64,000 bases of DNA from Pelomyxa schiedti (lineage: Eukaryota > Evosea > Pelobiontida > Pelomyxidae): assembly GCA_020536535.1 (NCBI GenBank), contig JAHLWZ010000022.1:62001-126000 (forward strand), in the 5' to 3' direction. The notes under the pieces are model-generated. The model was not told the origin of the DNA, ran no database searches, and saw nothing but the letters and a program-made list of their open reading frames with translations. Each line of letters starts with the position of its first letter. Within the stretch, counting starts at the first letter, position 1. The translations under genes were made by a program, and so were the position numbers. Of the stretch, positions 1 through 11,136 are shown piece by piece.

Positions 1-1588
1 CAAATAAAACAGCAAGCGCAGAAAGAATTGTCCGCTTGTTATTCTCATTGAGGTGTAGCGTGAAGTCATATGAAGGTACAGCAACAACAAGGCTCCAGGA
101 GGGAAAAAAGCTTTTTCGAAAAATAAACGCTTGGTATGGAAGGTAAACAACAAACCTAGTGAGTAAAGGGTATACACTCACAAAAGTTAAAACGGAATGG
201 CCATCCACTCTCAAATTTAGCTGTAACTGGGATGTGGAATTGAAAATAAGAGGTCTCTGCAAATGCAGAAGTTCGGTTCCCACTTGCGCTACTATAGTAT
301 CTTGGCAGTCGTAGACGGATATCAGAGACGAGTTTGCTGCGCGGCCTGCACAAGCGACAGATGATGCTATAATGTACCCAGAAGAGTTACAAAGAAAGAC
401 TACAGTGTCAGATGAAATGTTCAGCCCGTGTGCAAAGAAGTACGATAGGTTGTCGATTAAGAAGTCCTGGGAAAAAGGGCGTTAGATACACTTCAGAGGA
501 AGGTTTACATACGGTACCAAAGGAACCCATGTAAACACCACGAATAAAAACTGGTGCAAAAAAGGAGATAATTGTCTGAGAGGTATTATATGAAGTGGCC
601 TCTTGATGTGGTTGTTCCCACCAACTAGCATTCCCTAGATACTTGGGAAGCCATGTAAAAACGTCATAATACCCTGCAGAAGTCAAATTTTCACCTTTAT
701 TCGCATTACATGCCCATGTCAGTATAATGAAACGGGTATGAAGTGTTTTCGCCATTAGAGTCCAGAATCCACTCAAACTGATTGCTCAGTGTCCCATTCG
801 GATATATAACTACTTCCTATAAGAGTGATAACCTTGTCATTAGGTGCGCACTTGAAACTGTAAGATGCAACAAACCTGTCTGAAAGTTTTTCCAGCTACA
901 TTGTCATAGGAAATACATGTCATGTCCCCTTTCATAGATGCCCAGTAAACATATCGAACGTTATGCGACGGGTCCAGTCTTTTGGTCAAATCCCAGAAAA
1001 AGTGGTGCATTTCGAGGAAAGAAGGGACACTTGGGTTTGTTCCATTCCTTGTTGCCCAATCACTGCTTATTGTGGAAATACTGGAGGCAGAACCCAGATA
1101 GTTTATGCTGTTGCTTTTAGTGCAGAATGAGAAATGACTTTTATGTACGTTTTTTCATAGGCATTCGCGCAAATGGAGTCTGTTAGTGGAACCAACACAG
1201 AGTAGACACTGTCCCGTCCGGACTGAGTGGCAAGTATAACAGGGACAATGACTTTTTTTTTTTTTGAATTGATTGTCAGGGGGAGATAGTGGAGGAATGA
1301 GGCCTAACCTGAGACAATGACAACCACGCTTATAGAAAGAGCAAGAGCTACTTGTAGAGCCGCCGAAACACGTTTCCAAGAGCGCACGGAACGTCCACGT
1401 CCCTTTGGTTTTCCAGATTCCAACGACTTGACGTTGGAATCGCCGGGGGCCTTGGCCGCCCCTCCGTCCTCAACTCCCGGATCCATTACCTCCACTTCAG
1501 ATCTCGCTGATACGACGTTGCTCTGGATCTCCTGCACACTGCTCAACATCGAGCTCGTAAGACTTTTAACGCCGGTTGTCGTAGACAT
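1..1588 (-). CDS. dCache-domain transmembrane receptor, N-terminal part (cut by left window edge)
   Basis: The start is an ATG at 1586-1588. The first exon encodes a ~70-residue charged cytoplasmic tail and then a hydrophobic helix (about residues 74-94, ending at 1304). After short introns the extracellular part follows. It shows hallmarks of a double-Cache sensor: a YVYWASMKGDM strand near 930, a WLPKYLG segment near 640, a SFFAPVFIRGVYMGSFG strand near 550, a GTDFLIDNLS helix, a VVFLCNSSGYIIASS strand, and SWSLVVAVPSYDF near 85. The second membrane helix and the cytoplasmic output domain lie outside the window. In this family the ectodomain binds small extracellular ligands and signals to a cyclase, kinase or similar domain; which one cannot be seen here. 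One junction near 745 fits best as a GC-AG intron and is uncertain. The domain call is strong and the exon map is approximate. Confidence 0.8.
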
Positions 1589-1846
1589 CGAAAGCCGCCA
1601 CTGCTTGGTTGGTTGGATCTAGATCGCGCGTAATGATGTCGCTCGTTGCGTCGCAAAGCACGTAGCACCAGCAGGATCCTCCGGCCCCCGGTCGGGTGCG
1701 AATGAGAACAAGGTTTGTTTTGTTGGTTTTATGGAATTCAACGTCGCTTCTGTCGCGTTGAACCGAAATATCAAACGATTCGCCGCCGGGATTCGCTTGA
1801 TGAACTCAACAAAAACACTTTTTCGCCATTCTTGTAATAACTTCCT
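1589..1846. other. Spacer between receptor and Cys-rich gene
   Basis: This 258-bp spacer holds the upstream region of the receptor gene and the 3' end of the next minus-strand gene. I see no convincing coding sequence on either strand. A plus-strand open frame at 1731-2012 is antisense to the last exon of the Cys-rich gene. Confidence 0.5.
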
Positions 1847-2637
1847 TCAGCAAACGCGGTTCGCGAACACCGCACACGCCATCAGTGACAACAACAAACA
1901 AACGGGAGATCCAGCGGTGTGTCCGTGTGCCGAATCTACGCTCTCAGATCTCGAGGTATTTGTTCCTGTCGGTGGGCACGCGTCGGCCTTGGCTACGCAC
2001 CTTTTTGGTTAAGGTTAGTCAGCAGCAAACACTACTTGTATTTACGTTTGTTTACCTCGTCGAGCAGAACATGCATGCGGGATTTGCTGTGCACATAGTG
2101 GCACTGCTTGAGTAAACTTCACAAACTGGACACGCATCTACAAGTCGTCGGCACGAATCGTCGAGTTTACAGTAGTTGCACCACGATGCAGTTTGGCTGT
2201 AATAATAAGAAGTAAAGGTAAATTTAGTGTTTAACTATGAAAAGTTACACACTTATATCGTAACCAACAGTCAAACAAATCAAATCAAACCAAACCAAAC
2301 CAAAATCAAATCAAGCAATATATACCCACCAGAATGTAGAATTGAGTGAATTGCAGCTTGGACAATCAGAGGGGTAAGGCACACAAGCGCCGCCGCAGTG
2401 GTGACACCCTAGCCACCTACAGGCCTGCGGATTGCTGGCAAGATATGAGCACCCACCACTGCCGTTGGTCTGTGGTGACATGTCCACGTCACTCCCTATC
2501 ACGCTGCTGTTACTGTCTGTGGTGTTCTCCATTTCCCCAATTTGTTGCAGTGCATCAGCATCTTGCTGTGCCGTCATTGTTGCCACTAGCACGGCAGCTG
2601 ACACTAGCATCAACAAACGAGCAGTAACCATCGCCAT
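1847..2637 (-). CDS. Small secreted or GPI-anchored Cys-rich protein with PSI-like repeats
   Basis: There are three exons. Exon 1 (2637-2330) starts with a signal peptide (about residues 1-22). A polar Asn/Ser-rich stretch and the first Cys cluster follow, with the spacing C-x8-C-x4-C-x2-C-x3-C. An intron of about 150 nt (low-complexity CAAAC tract) leads to exon 2, which carries two more Cys blocks, including TANPACMFC. A third exon ends with CVAKADACPP, a Ser/Thr/His-rich spacer and a hydrophobic tail (LLLSLMACAVF) before TGA. The repeated motif resembles PSI/plexin-type knots. The hydrophobic C-terminus without a basic anchor suggests GPI attachment, or a short membrane anchor. It is likely a cell-surface or secreted protein of ~200 residues; the function is unknown. 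Confidence 0.65.
2277..2316. repeat. CAAAT/CAAAC low-complexity tract
   Basis: Short imperfect tandem pentamers of CAAAT and CAAAC lie inside the first intron of the Cys-rich surface-protein gene. Confidence 0.8.
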
Positions 2638-2756
2638 TTTTGTATTGCTACTTGGAGGAATAAATAGCCTTTTGTGTCATTTTATTCTTGTGTGGTGTTG
2701 TGACCAAGAAAGTGCTTTTTTGCGCAACTTTTTGGGTTTTTTTTTTTGGCGCTTCT

Positions 2757-4440
2757 TTAGGGGAGGGAATAAGTTAAGTTGCCCTCAGGATCCTCAGTCA
2801 CATTCGCTTCCTCTAATAGCTTGTCCAGAATCAACAGAGGGTCGAAGTTGTCCCTGCGAATTTTTTGTACATTAGAATGTGTGGCCCAAAGTTTGTTGCA
2901 GTGGGTATTTGTGATTGTAGTATTTCAGTCACCTGTGGATAAGTAGCTGTCCAATTGCAGACCGTAATGCAGCGTCGCTCTTTGGAGGGTGTGCTACCTG
3001 AGCCAGGCACCATTTCTGTGCTTTATCCTGGACCCGCACTAGTACCTCTGGGTAGGCTGATGCACGTTTTGGTTTGGCAGCGTGGGCTGGGGGTGCCTGT
3101 TTTGTGTGATGGGTCCATCAGGAAATTCGAACGCAGCTTTAGGGGAAATACGGTATTGATCTTCAGTTTGGTGCCAGTTTTCACCACTGCACCTACTGCG
3201 ACTAAGTAGTCCACCAAAGGTTCCTCCCTCATAGTGTAGGCGCCTCTACAGAATTTCTGCATGGTTGGCGTGAATTTAGCTCTAGTTTTCGGGGCTTGTT
3301 CCTGTGAATGCGTCAGATTTAACAAAGTGGGCTGCTACAAACTGGGTGTTTTTTTAGCCATTTGCGTATTTTAGGTAAGCTGCTCTCTACAGCTTGGTCC
3401 TGGAGTCTGTTGTTTGTTATGTTGAGTTTGTGCTTGGAGAAAGGATGACTTACGCGAGTGGATCATTTGCGACTACGACTTGAGGTACTTTTGGTTTGGG
3501 TGGTAAACTTGGTTTCTTTGGGGCGGTTGCTTTTGGAGGAGCAGAGGCCTTGGGAGGAGGCGGTACTTCTACAGGTGGCGGGGGTGGTATGGTGATAGTT
3601 GTGTCTATTGGAGGAGGAATTGGCGTTTTGGCAAGGAGAGGGACGTCAAACTTCACTGCAAAAGGTGTGGTTGCTGTTCTGCTTATCATTTGGATTGATT
3701 TCACTGTGAATTTCATTGGCTTCCAGTTCAAGGTCTTTATTTGCCTCTCTGTGGCAGCCTGCCAAATATAAGAGAATAAAAAGTGGGAGGATTAGCAACC
3801 TTGCCTCTGCATTGACCAAGTGTCAAGTGAGGATGGAATCCTCCTTCTCGAGCACTTAGATCAGTGCAACCAGGAAAAGTTTGGAGTAATAACTCTTCCA
3901 GTCCTTTCAGAGCATTCACAGGCTACAGAAAGAGCTAAGCTATATGCCAACAACATATAGATATTACCTCTGTGACAGGGAGGGCAAAAAATGTGCAAGA
4001 CGTTGGTCCGTGTTCAAAGAAGCTCAGTTGGTTGAATTCCACAGTAAACTGAGGGAAATTCGCCAAAGCTTCTCTCAATTTCCCAGCGGCTTGTGGAAAG
4101 TTTTTTTCAGGCCAAAACGGATACAACCTAAAGCAAGTCAATAACACCCAGACAAGCAACAAGGAAAGAACAAATGAAGGAAAAAAAAAAAAAAAAAACC
4201 CGTAAATAATGATAACAGGTTCAAAATTGATAATGATGAGGCATAACAAACATGTTGATATGGGGCATCCATCTCTGGTACGCCTTATCGTGTTCTTTCC
4301 TTATAGCCTGTATGGGACCCCATTGCTCCGCAGGCGGACTAACAACAACAGCGCTCGACACTACCTGTGGGCACTGGTGAGGAATCCATTATGGGTGGAA
4401 AAATCTACGGGCGGACATTGGTTATGGCAGCCATTGTCGT
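2757..4440 (-). CDS. 2H phosphoesterase / 2'-5' RNA ligase-like protein with proline-rich linker
   Basis: The N-terminal exons (about 4440-4250) encode a strand followed by WGPIQAIRKEHDKAYQRWMPHINM, a signature of the eukaryotic LigT-like family. A second block reads FNQLSFFEHGPTSCTFFALP (about 4040-3975). A third has NALKGLEELLLQTFPGC and FHPHLTLGQ (3919-3810), which holds an intact HxT catalytic motif. At the position of the first HxT the sequence reads SCT. After a final strand (FTVKSIQMISR) come a Pro-rich linker (3640-3450) and a C-terminal alpha-helical region that ends in LLILDKLLEEAN before TAA. Family members act on cyclic phosphates or 2'-5' linkages in RNA. The first exon and the exact start were not settled, because the candidate ATGs near 4430 do not join in frame with a simple intron. 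Confidence 0.7.
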
Positions 4441-4627
4441 CTGGCAACGTTTGAGGTTTTTTTCAATATATTTTATTTTCTTTTAAATCAACGGAAACTG
4501 AAAAAGTCTCAGTTCGGAATTGATGAGGAAGCCTGAGGGCGTTGCTGAATACGTGGACCAGGTGCCCTCAGGCAATGAGGAAAAGATTTTTTTTTTTGGG
4601 AAATAAGGAGAGAAGTATGTGGGGGCA

Positions 4628-5821
4628 CTACTCTGATATCAACAGAGATTCACACTTTGCACACTTGACCAGGGTGTTGAGTAAATCACCACAGCGATCA
4701 ATTGGAAACCCGGCAAGTGCACACAATGTAACAGCAGCAGGCCACTGCCTCATGTCGAAGAGCCTGTTTTCCACGTTGTTGTCAGGCAGTGCGTACCAAT
4801 TTGAGACGAGATCATGCTTATGAGCCAATTTTATCCACGGAGCCACTGGTTCTAATTCCTCGTCTTTGAGAGCTCTCAAATTCTCAGGCATCCAGCATGG
4901 TGGTGGACGCGGAACTGATCCGCACTCCTCAACGCAGTACCACACACCAACATATGATGACCTATCATCAGGATCAGGTGAATAGTCGAAAGCCTCGGGG
5001 TAACCAGGAGGCACCGCAGTCGAAATCATTCCATAGCAATAGAAAAACACCCGCTGTGATGATGATGTGGTACCAGCCTGTGGAGCTGGATAGAACCAAA
5101 CCGCACCTTTCAGGGCATTATCTCTGGTCTCTCCGGTGCTCTCAGCCCACGTGCTCTCATACACGATTGCGTGAACTTTTTCCTCGAATATCTTGGGATT
5201 CATGCCCGGCCTCAAAAACGGCCGGCTCTCCGCCTTCAGTATTGACTCGTTCACTTTCACTATCCACCTCTTCGAGTGCACCGCCCTCTGAACAATCCGC
5301 ACGGCCTTTGCTAGGTCCCTCTCATCTTCCCTGTCCCTCTGCACCGACGCTTCTGTCACCTGGTCATCACGGTGCGCAATAGGAGCAGTCACCAGGCCGA
5401 GGTTTGGCCTCACAAACGACCTCGCGCGCATCACCACGCTGACCCTATCGCACGCCGCAAGGCACCTCCTTGAGCACAGTGCGAAGTTGCATATGCACGA
5501 GAACCGGCCGGCACTGCTCACAGAGGGTTTGTCGTCGTCTTCAACAGAAACAGCAGCAGCGGCACTGCTCTTGCTCGTGTTCTTGTTTTTGTGGGGGAGG
5601 GGGGACGCTGGGCAGGGATGCGGCGGAAACGGAGGGCACAGCAAAAAAGCCGCGATGACGTCCATCACCGAAGCGGGGACAACTTGGTCCAGGGGCAAGG
5701 GAGAGCCGTGGGTGGCGGGGCCATGATGCTCAACAGGGCGTTGGACTTGTTGTTGTCGTTGTTGTGGAGATGTCGAGGTGGATGAGAGGATTACCACATT
5801 CCCTCGCCTACGTCGCTTCAT
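4628..5821 (-). CDS. Hypothetical protein, intronless, ~397 residues
   Basis: This single open frame of 397 codons has no sign of introns, which is unusual in this window. The first ~110 residues are low complexity (Arg, Gln, Pro, Ser runs). The rest looks globular, with a conserved-looking HSKRWIVKVNESILKAES strand-helix, an aromatic-rich middle (GAVWFYPAP, RVFFYCYGM, YVGVWYCVEE) and a C-terminal helix with four cysteines. There is no signal peptide or membrane helix. I do not recognise the family. The start could be the first Met or an internal Met at about residue 53. It may be a lineage-specific family or a retrocopy. Confidence 0.6.
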   Translation of the reverse strand: MKRRRRGNVVILSSTSTSPQQRQQQVQRPVEHHGPATHGSPLPLDQVVPASVMDVIAAFLLCPPFPPHPCPASPLPHKNKNTSKSSAAAAVSVEDDDKPSVSSAGRFSCICNFALCSRRCLAACDRVSVVMRARSFVRPNLGLVTAPIAHRDDQVTEASVQRDREDERDLAKAVRIVQRAVHSKRWIVKVNESILKAESRPFLRPGMNPKIFEEKVHAIVYESTWAESTGETRDNALKGAVWFYPAPQAGTTSSSQRVFFYCYGMISTAVPPGYPEAFDYSPDPDDRSSYVGVWYCVEECGSVPRPPPCWMPENLRALKDEELEPVAPWIKLAHKHDLVSNWYALPDNNVENRLFDMRQWPAAVTLCALAGFPIDRCGDLLNTLVKCAKCESLLISE

Positions 5822-6516
5822 CGCAGATCACGGGACCGGCGGGGAGGGACAACACCCTGCCCGTAAATAGACGAAGATCAAAGCACCTAAACACAACTTT
5901 TTGCTCGACAATCATTTTTTCTACGCCGGAAGGCTCCCGTAATTCAGTTTGGACCAGTTGATGGTGCGGGCTTACGGCTGCTGTTCGGTCTAAAATTTCG
6001 GTTGGTTGGGAGTGCACAAAGTGCCTTCACTTCATCGCAAATTTTCTTTAAATCAGTTGATTAATGGCAAGTAGACTATACCGACAACAGGCGTACATCG
6101 TGATGTGATGCGTCAGCATTTCATCGCCATAGAGGTTACCTTCTAGACGCAATGTCTGGAAGGTGGCCTCAACAAACCCTCCCGCCCTGTCCCACAATGG
6201 TGTCTCCCTGCAAAGGGTGACGTTGGAGTGGGACTGGGGCACTTTTCAAAACAAACCCCTGTGAAGCACACAACCACAACAGCCAACCATTTTTTTTAGG
6301 CTTCAAGGTTGCTGGCAGTCTTCTCTTGACACAATTGGGGTTAGTTTCGAAAAGTGCCCAACAATCGCACAGTGTGTTCAAGGAAAAAACCAGGAAACCG
6401 GCCGAAGATGTGCAAGGTAACGACACACCAAGTGCAACCGAAGAAACACGCTCTCGACAGACTTCCCAAAGGGTCCATGCTCGGCTGATGTCATAACTGC
6501 CAGTCAGGTACCTGAA
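5822..6516. other. Intergenic region between two divergent genes
   Basis: This 695-bp stretch separates the start of the minus-strand unknown gene from the start of YIF1 on the plus strand, so it should hold both promoters. Open frames here are short or antisense. The only structure I notice is an 11-bp inverted repeat at 6237-6247 and 6349-6359. Confidence 0.5.
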
Positions 6517-8091
6517 ATGATGATTTCTTCGAAAACTTCTTTCAAGATCAAAAAAAAAATTTCCACCAAGCCAATGCACGTCGGCGCTGCGGACGATAAC
6601 ATGGACCAGGTACACCTTTTTTTTTTTTTTCATTTCTTGAGTAGGGATGTATTTTCTCCTTGTATATTTATTGTACATTGGTTTTTTTTTTTTTTAACCT
6701 GCTGTACTTATTTCTACTCCTCCTTGCTGTTCTTAAAGCCTCTGTTTCCCACGAGTTCCTTGTATGCCGCCGGTTTGACGTCATCCACGTCTTCTTCGCT
6801 CGACATCAACTCGTCGTCATCAACTCCGCCTCACTCCACGTCACCCTCGCCACTCATTTCCACATCATCCTCGTTGTCACCGTCGTCGGCGGGCGGCAAC
6901 GTGCTCGGCGGCGGCGGCAACCTCACGGCCACGGTCTCTGCTCTTTCTTCCGCAGTTTCGTCGACACTCGCTGCACTGGCTCCCGCACAGTCGCAGTCAC
7001 CCCACCTCGTCTCTAGCGCTACGTCATTGATCACATCATCCGTGGCTTCGGCTGTCGCTGCTTCGGCCGTTGCGGCTGTGAACGCCGTGGCGGGCTCGCT
7101 GCCGGAAGGGGGCACGAGTGCACGCGACAGCGGCGCCGGCGGCGTCCAAATGCTACCTTCAGGGCCTGACAGCGAGGAGAGCAAAGTCGGGGACTATTTC
7201 ATCAAAACGGGCAGAAGATATGTTGATAAGAGTGTGAGCATACCCTTTTGCTTTCTTACCTTTTGAACTAACTTGGCATACCATTTGTTTTTCTCACCTA
7301 CAGTTGTCAAGCTTCCTCCCAATAACAACACTCCGCTCATATTTTCAAGTCAACAATTCATACGTATACTATAAATTAAGGTATTCCCAAGTTCTTTCCA
7401 CACTCCAGGTTACTAAAAGCCAACAGGATGCTACTCTTACCGTTCCTTCATAAAGTATGTTGGACACCTCTTCAGTCATTCTAACAAGGTTTTAGGGTAC
7501 ATGGGTAAGACAAGCACAACACACAGATGATGGCTCGGCAGTATATTTGCCTCCCAAGGGAGACATCAACGCTCCTGATTTGTATATTCCAACAATGTCT
7601 TTCGTAACTTATGTACTTGTCGTTGCCTTCGTCCTCGGTATTCGGGGAAAGTGTGCGAGTAAAAATACTGCCACATCTCACTTTGTACCAGATTTGCTCC
7701 CGAAATTCTGGGGTTAACTGCAAGCAGTGGTTTGGTGACTCTACTACTGGAACTGGCATTCATTAAGTTCATGTTTTACTTAGTTGGTGCGGCTTCAATT
7801 GCATTTGTGGATCTTGTTGCATACTGTGGATATATTTTCGTGCCGTAAGCAACAAAATTCCTGTATTTGCAAAGTTTGAACTTACCATCCGCCAGTGTTG
7901 TAGTTACAATGTTCATGTGGCTCTTTTTTGGTAGATACGGATATTATTCATCGATATTAATTTTTGGATTCTTCCAGTGTTATGTAATGGTGCGTTTCCT
8001 TTTCCCTGTGATAACTTCCCCTTACGAACTGAACGGATCACACCCAGAACAAAACACTTGGAAGTGTGCTGCTTGTAGACCCGGTTGTTGA
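6517..8091 (+). CDS. YIF1: YIF1-family Golgi/ER membrane protein
   Basis: Exon 1 runs from the ATG at 6517 to about 6609. A ~120-nt intron leads to a long Ser/Ala-rich low-complexity segment (6740-7170). The conserved YIF1 core follows: GDYFIKTGRRYVDKSLSSFLP, then LRSYFQVNNSYVYYKLR and an LLLPFLHK motif, then a loop with a PPKGDINAPDLYIPTMSFVTYVLV helix. FAPEILGLTASSGLV and several further hydrophobic helices come next, to about 8010. YIF1 pairs with YIP1 in ER-to-Golgi COPII vesicle transport and is a multi-pass protein with its N-terminus in the cytosol. The Ser/Ala-rich N-terminal tail is much longer than in animal or yeast homologues. The protein ends in a Cys-containing hydrophilic tail before TGA. 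At least five introns of 28-120 nt are supported by frame. Confidence 0.85.
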
Positions 8092-8425
8092 GGGTGATGC
8101 AAGACCCTCACACCACGCTCCCCGTCGCACTGTTTTACTGGTCATTTCAGGCCTGCAAGTCCTGCTCACCTACTTTCTCAGTTGTGTATGACCTCCTTGT
8201 TGTCTGGCCCCACTTTTTGTAAAAAGCAAAACAAATCACATCACATACAACACACTCAAAAACTCTAAGTGCCCCCCCAATGCACCTATGTTGAAGTCAC
8301 CACTTCGCTCAAATAAATTAATTCCACACGGGTTTTCAGCAAAAAAAAAAGCCCTCGCTTCGTTTTTTCAGCCGAAATCAAACAACAAAAAACAAAGGCA
8401 CCACGCCCAAAGACATTGATACATA
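8092..8425. other. Intergenic spacer between YIF1 and AADAT-like gene
   Basis: This 334-bp AT-rich spacer lies between two plus-strand genes. I see no coding region, only short A-runs just upstream of the next start. Confidence 0.5.
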
Positions 8426-10343
<1,918 letters not shown>

Positions 10344-10693
10344 GTCAAAAACAGGAACACAAAATCCGATGTTGTCTTTTTCTGTTCTTGCTCAGAAGCC
10401 CCATAAGAAAATTGCAATTCCACACAAAAACTAAAATTAAAAAAAAATAAAAAATTTGCATCATAAATTTCTGTTTCTTGTGAATGGGCCCAGGCGATAC
10501 GCGCCATGGCCCACCATCAAAAATGGTGTACTAGGATCCAAATAGACCCACACCAGAGAACATTCCTTACGCGTGCAAGAAGGACGACTCCAGCACACCC
10601 CCACCCTTTTTGATCAGTGTGAGTGAGTACAAGGTATGTATTGGAGATACATCCTGAACCTCGCAGGACTACGCGACCGGGAATTCCGGTAGC
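10344..10693. other. Convergent intergenic region
   Basis: About 350 bp follow the aminotransferase stop. The first 100 bp are A-rich and may hold its polyadenylation signal. I see no supported gene here. Confidence 0.4.
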
Positions 10694-11025
10694 TTATGGG
10701 ATTCCTTTGTGATTGGAAATTCTCCGGACCCATAATTGGTTGTGTTGAAGGGGACCATTAAAAACCGAAAGGGGATCCATAGGTGTCTCTTCATACATAC
10801 CTGACTGTGTGCACTGCTCGATCAACAAGGAGTGGTGCGCTTGTGGTCGTCCGATACCTTGCACTCGTATTGTGATGATTGCATTGGGATTCCCCCAACA
10901 GGGATCCCAGCAGTGTAATTTTTGTTGAGTGGAGTTTGCATCTTGTGTGCGAACTCCAAATCACCATCAAAACAAAGAAAAAAGCTATCGGTTGTTGTTC
11001 GGAATTGGAAGAATCCTGAGAACAT
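10694..11025 (-). CDS. Possible small gene, ~92 residues (tentative)
   Basis: An open frame from an ATG at 11025 reads MFSGFFQFRTTTDSFF and on to SSQYECK. It can be joined by a GT-AG intron (about 10853-10801) to a second exon that reads SGMYEETPMDPLSVFNG and ends at a TAA at 10694. The composition is plausible for a protein. There is no recognisable domain, no homologue I know of, and alternative frames exist. It could instead be the 3' untranslated region of the WASP-like gene, whose stop lies 112 bp upstream on the same strand. Confidence 0.25.
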
Positions 11026-11136
11026 AGGACTATGTATGAATGTTTATTGTGGGACTGACATACTGGCAGTCGAATAAATGAGGGGTATTTATTTGCCATT
11101 AACTGTGAAAGAGAAGGCTGTTTTATAAGTAAATTG

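Noticed and set aside
1731-2115. Plus-strand open frames at the left end
   Set aside because: They are antisense to the last exons of the Cys-rich gene and contain no domain.
2855-2875. Apparent 17-nt ultra-short intron in the 2H phosphoesterase gene
   Set aside because: A longer GT-AG intron of about 81 nt with an upstream donor gives a better frame (GQLLIHR joined to DNFDPLLILDK), in line with intron sizes elsewhere.
6169-6678. Minus-strand open frame of 169 codons overlapping the YIF1 first exon
   Set aside because: It overlaps the YIF1 start, its first intron and the spacer; it has no domain and runs through homopolymer tracts.
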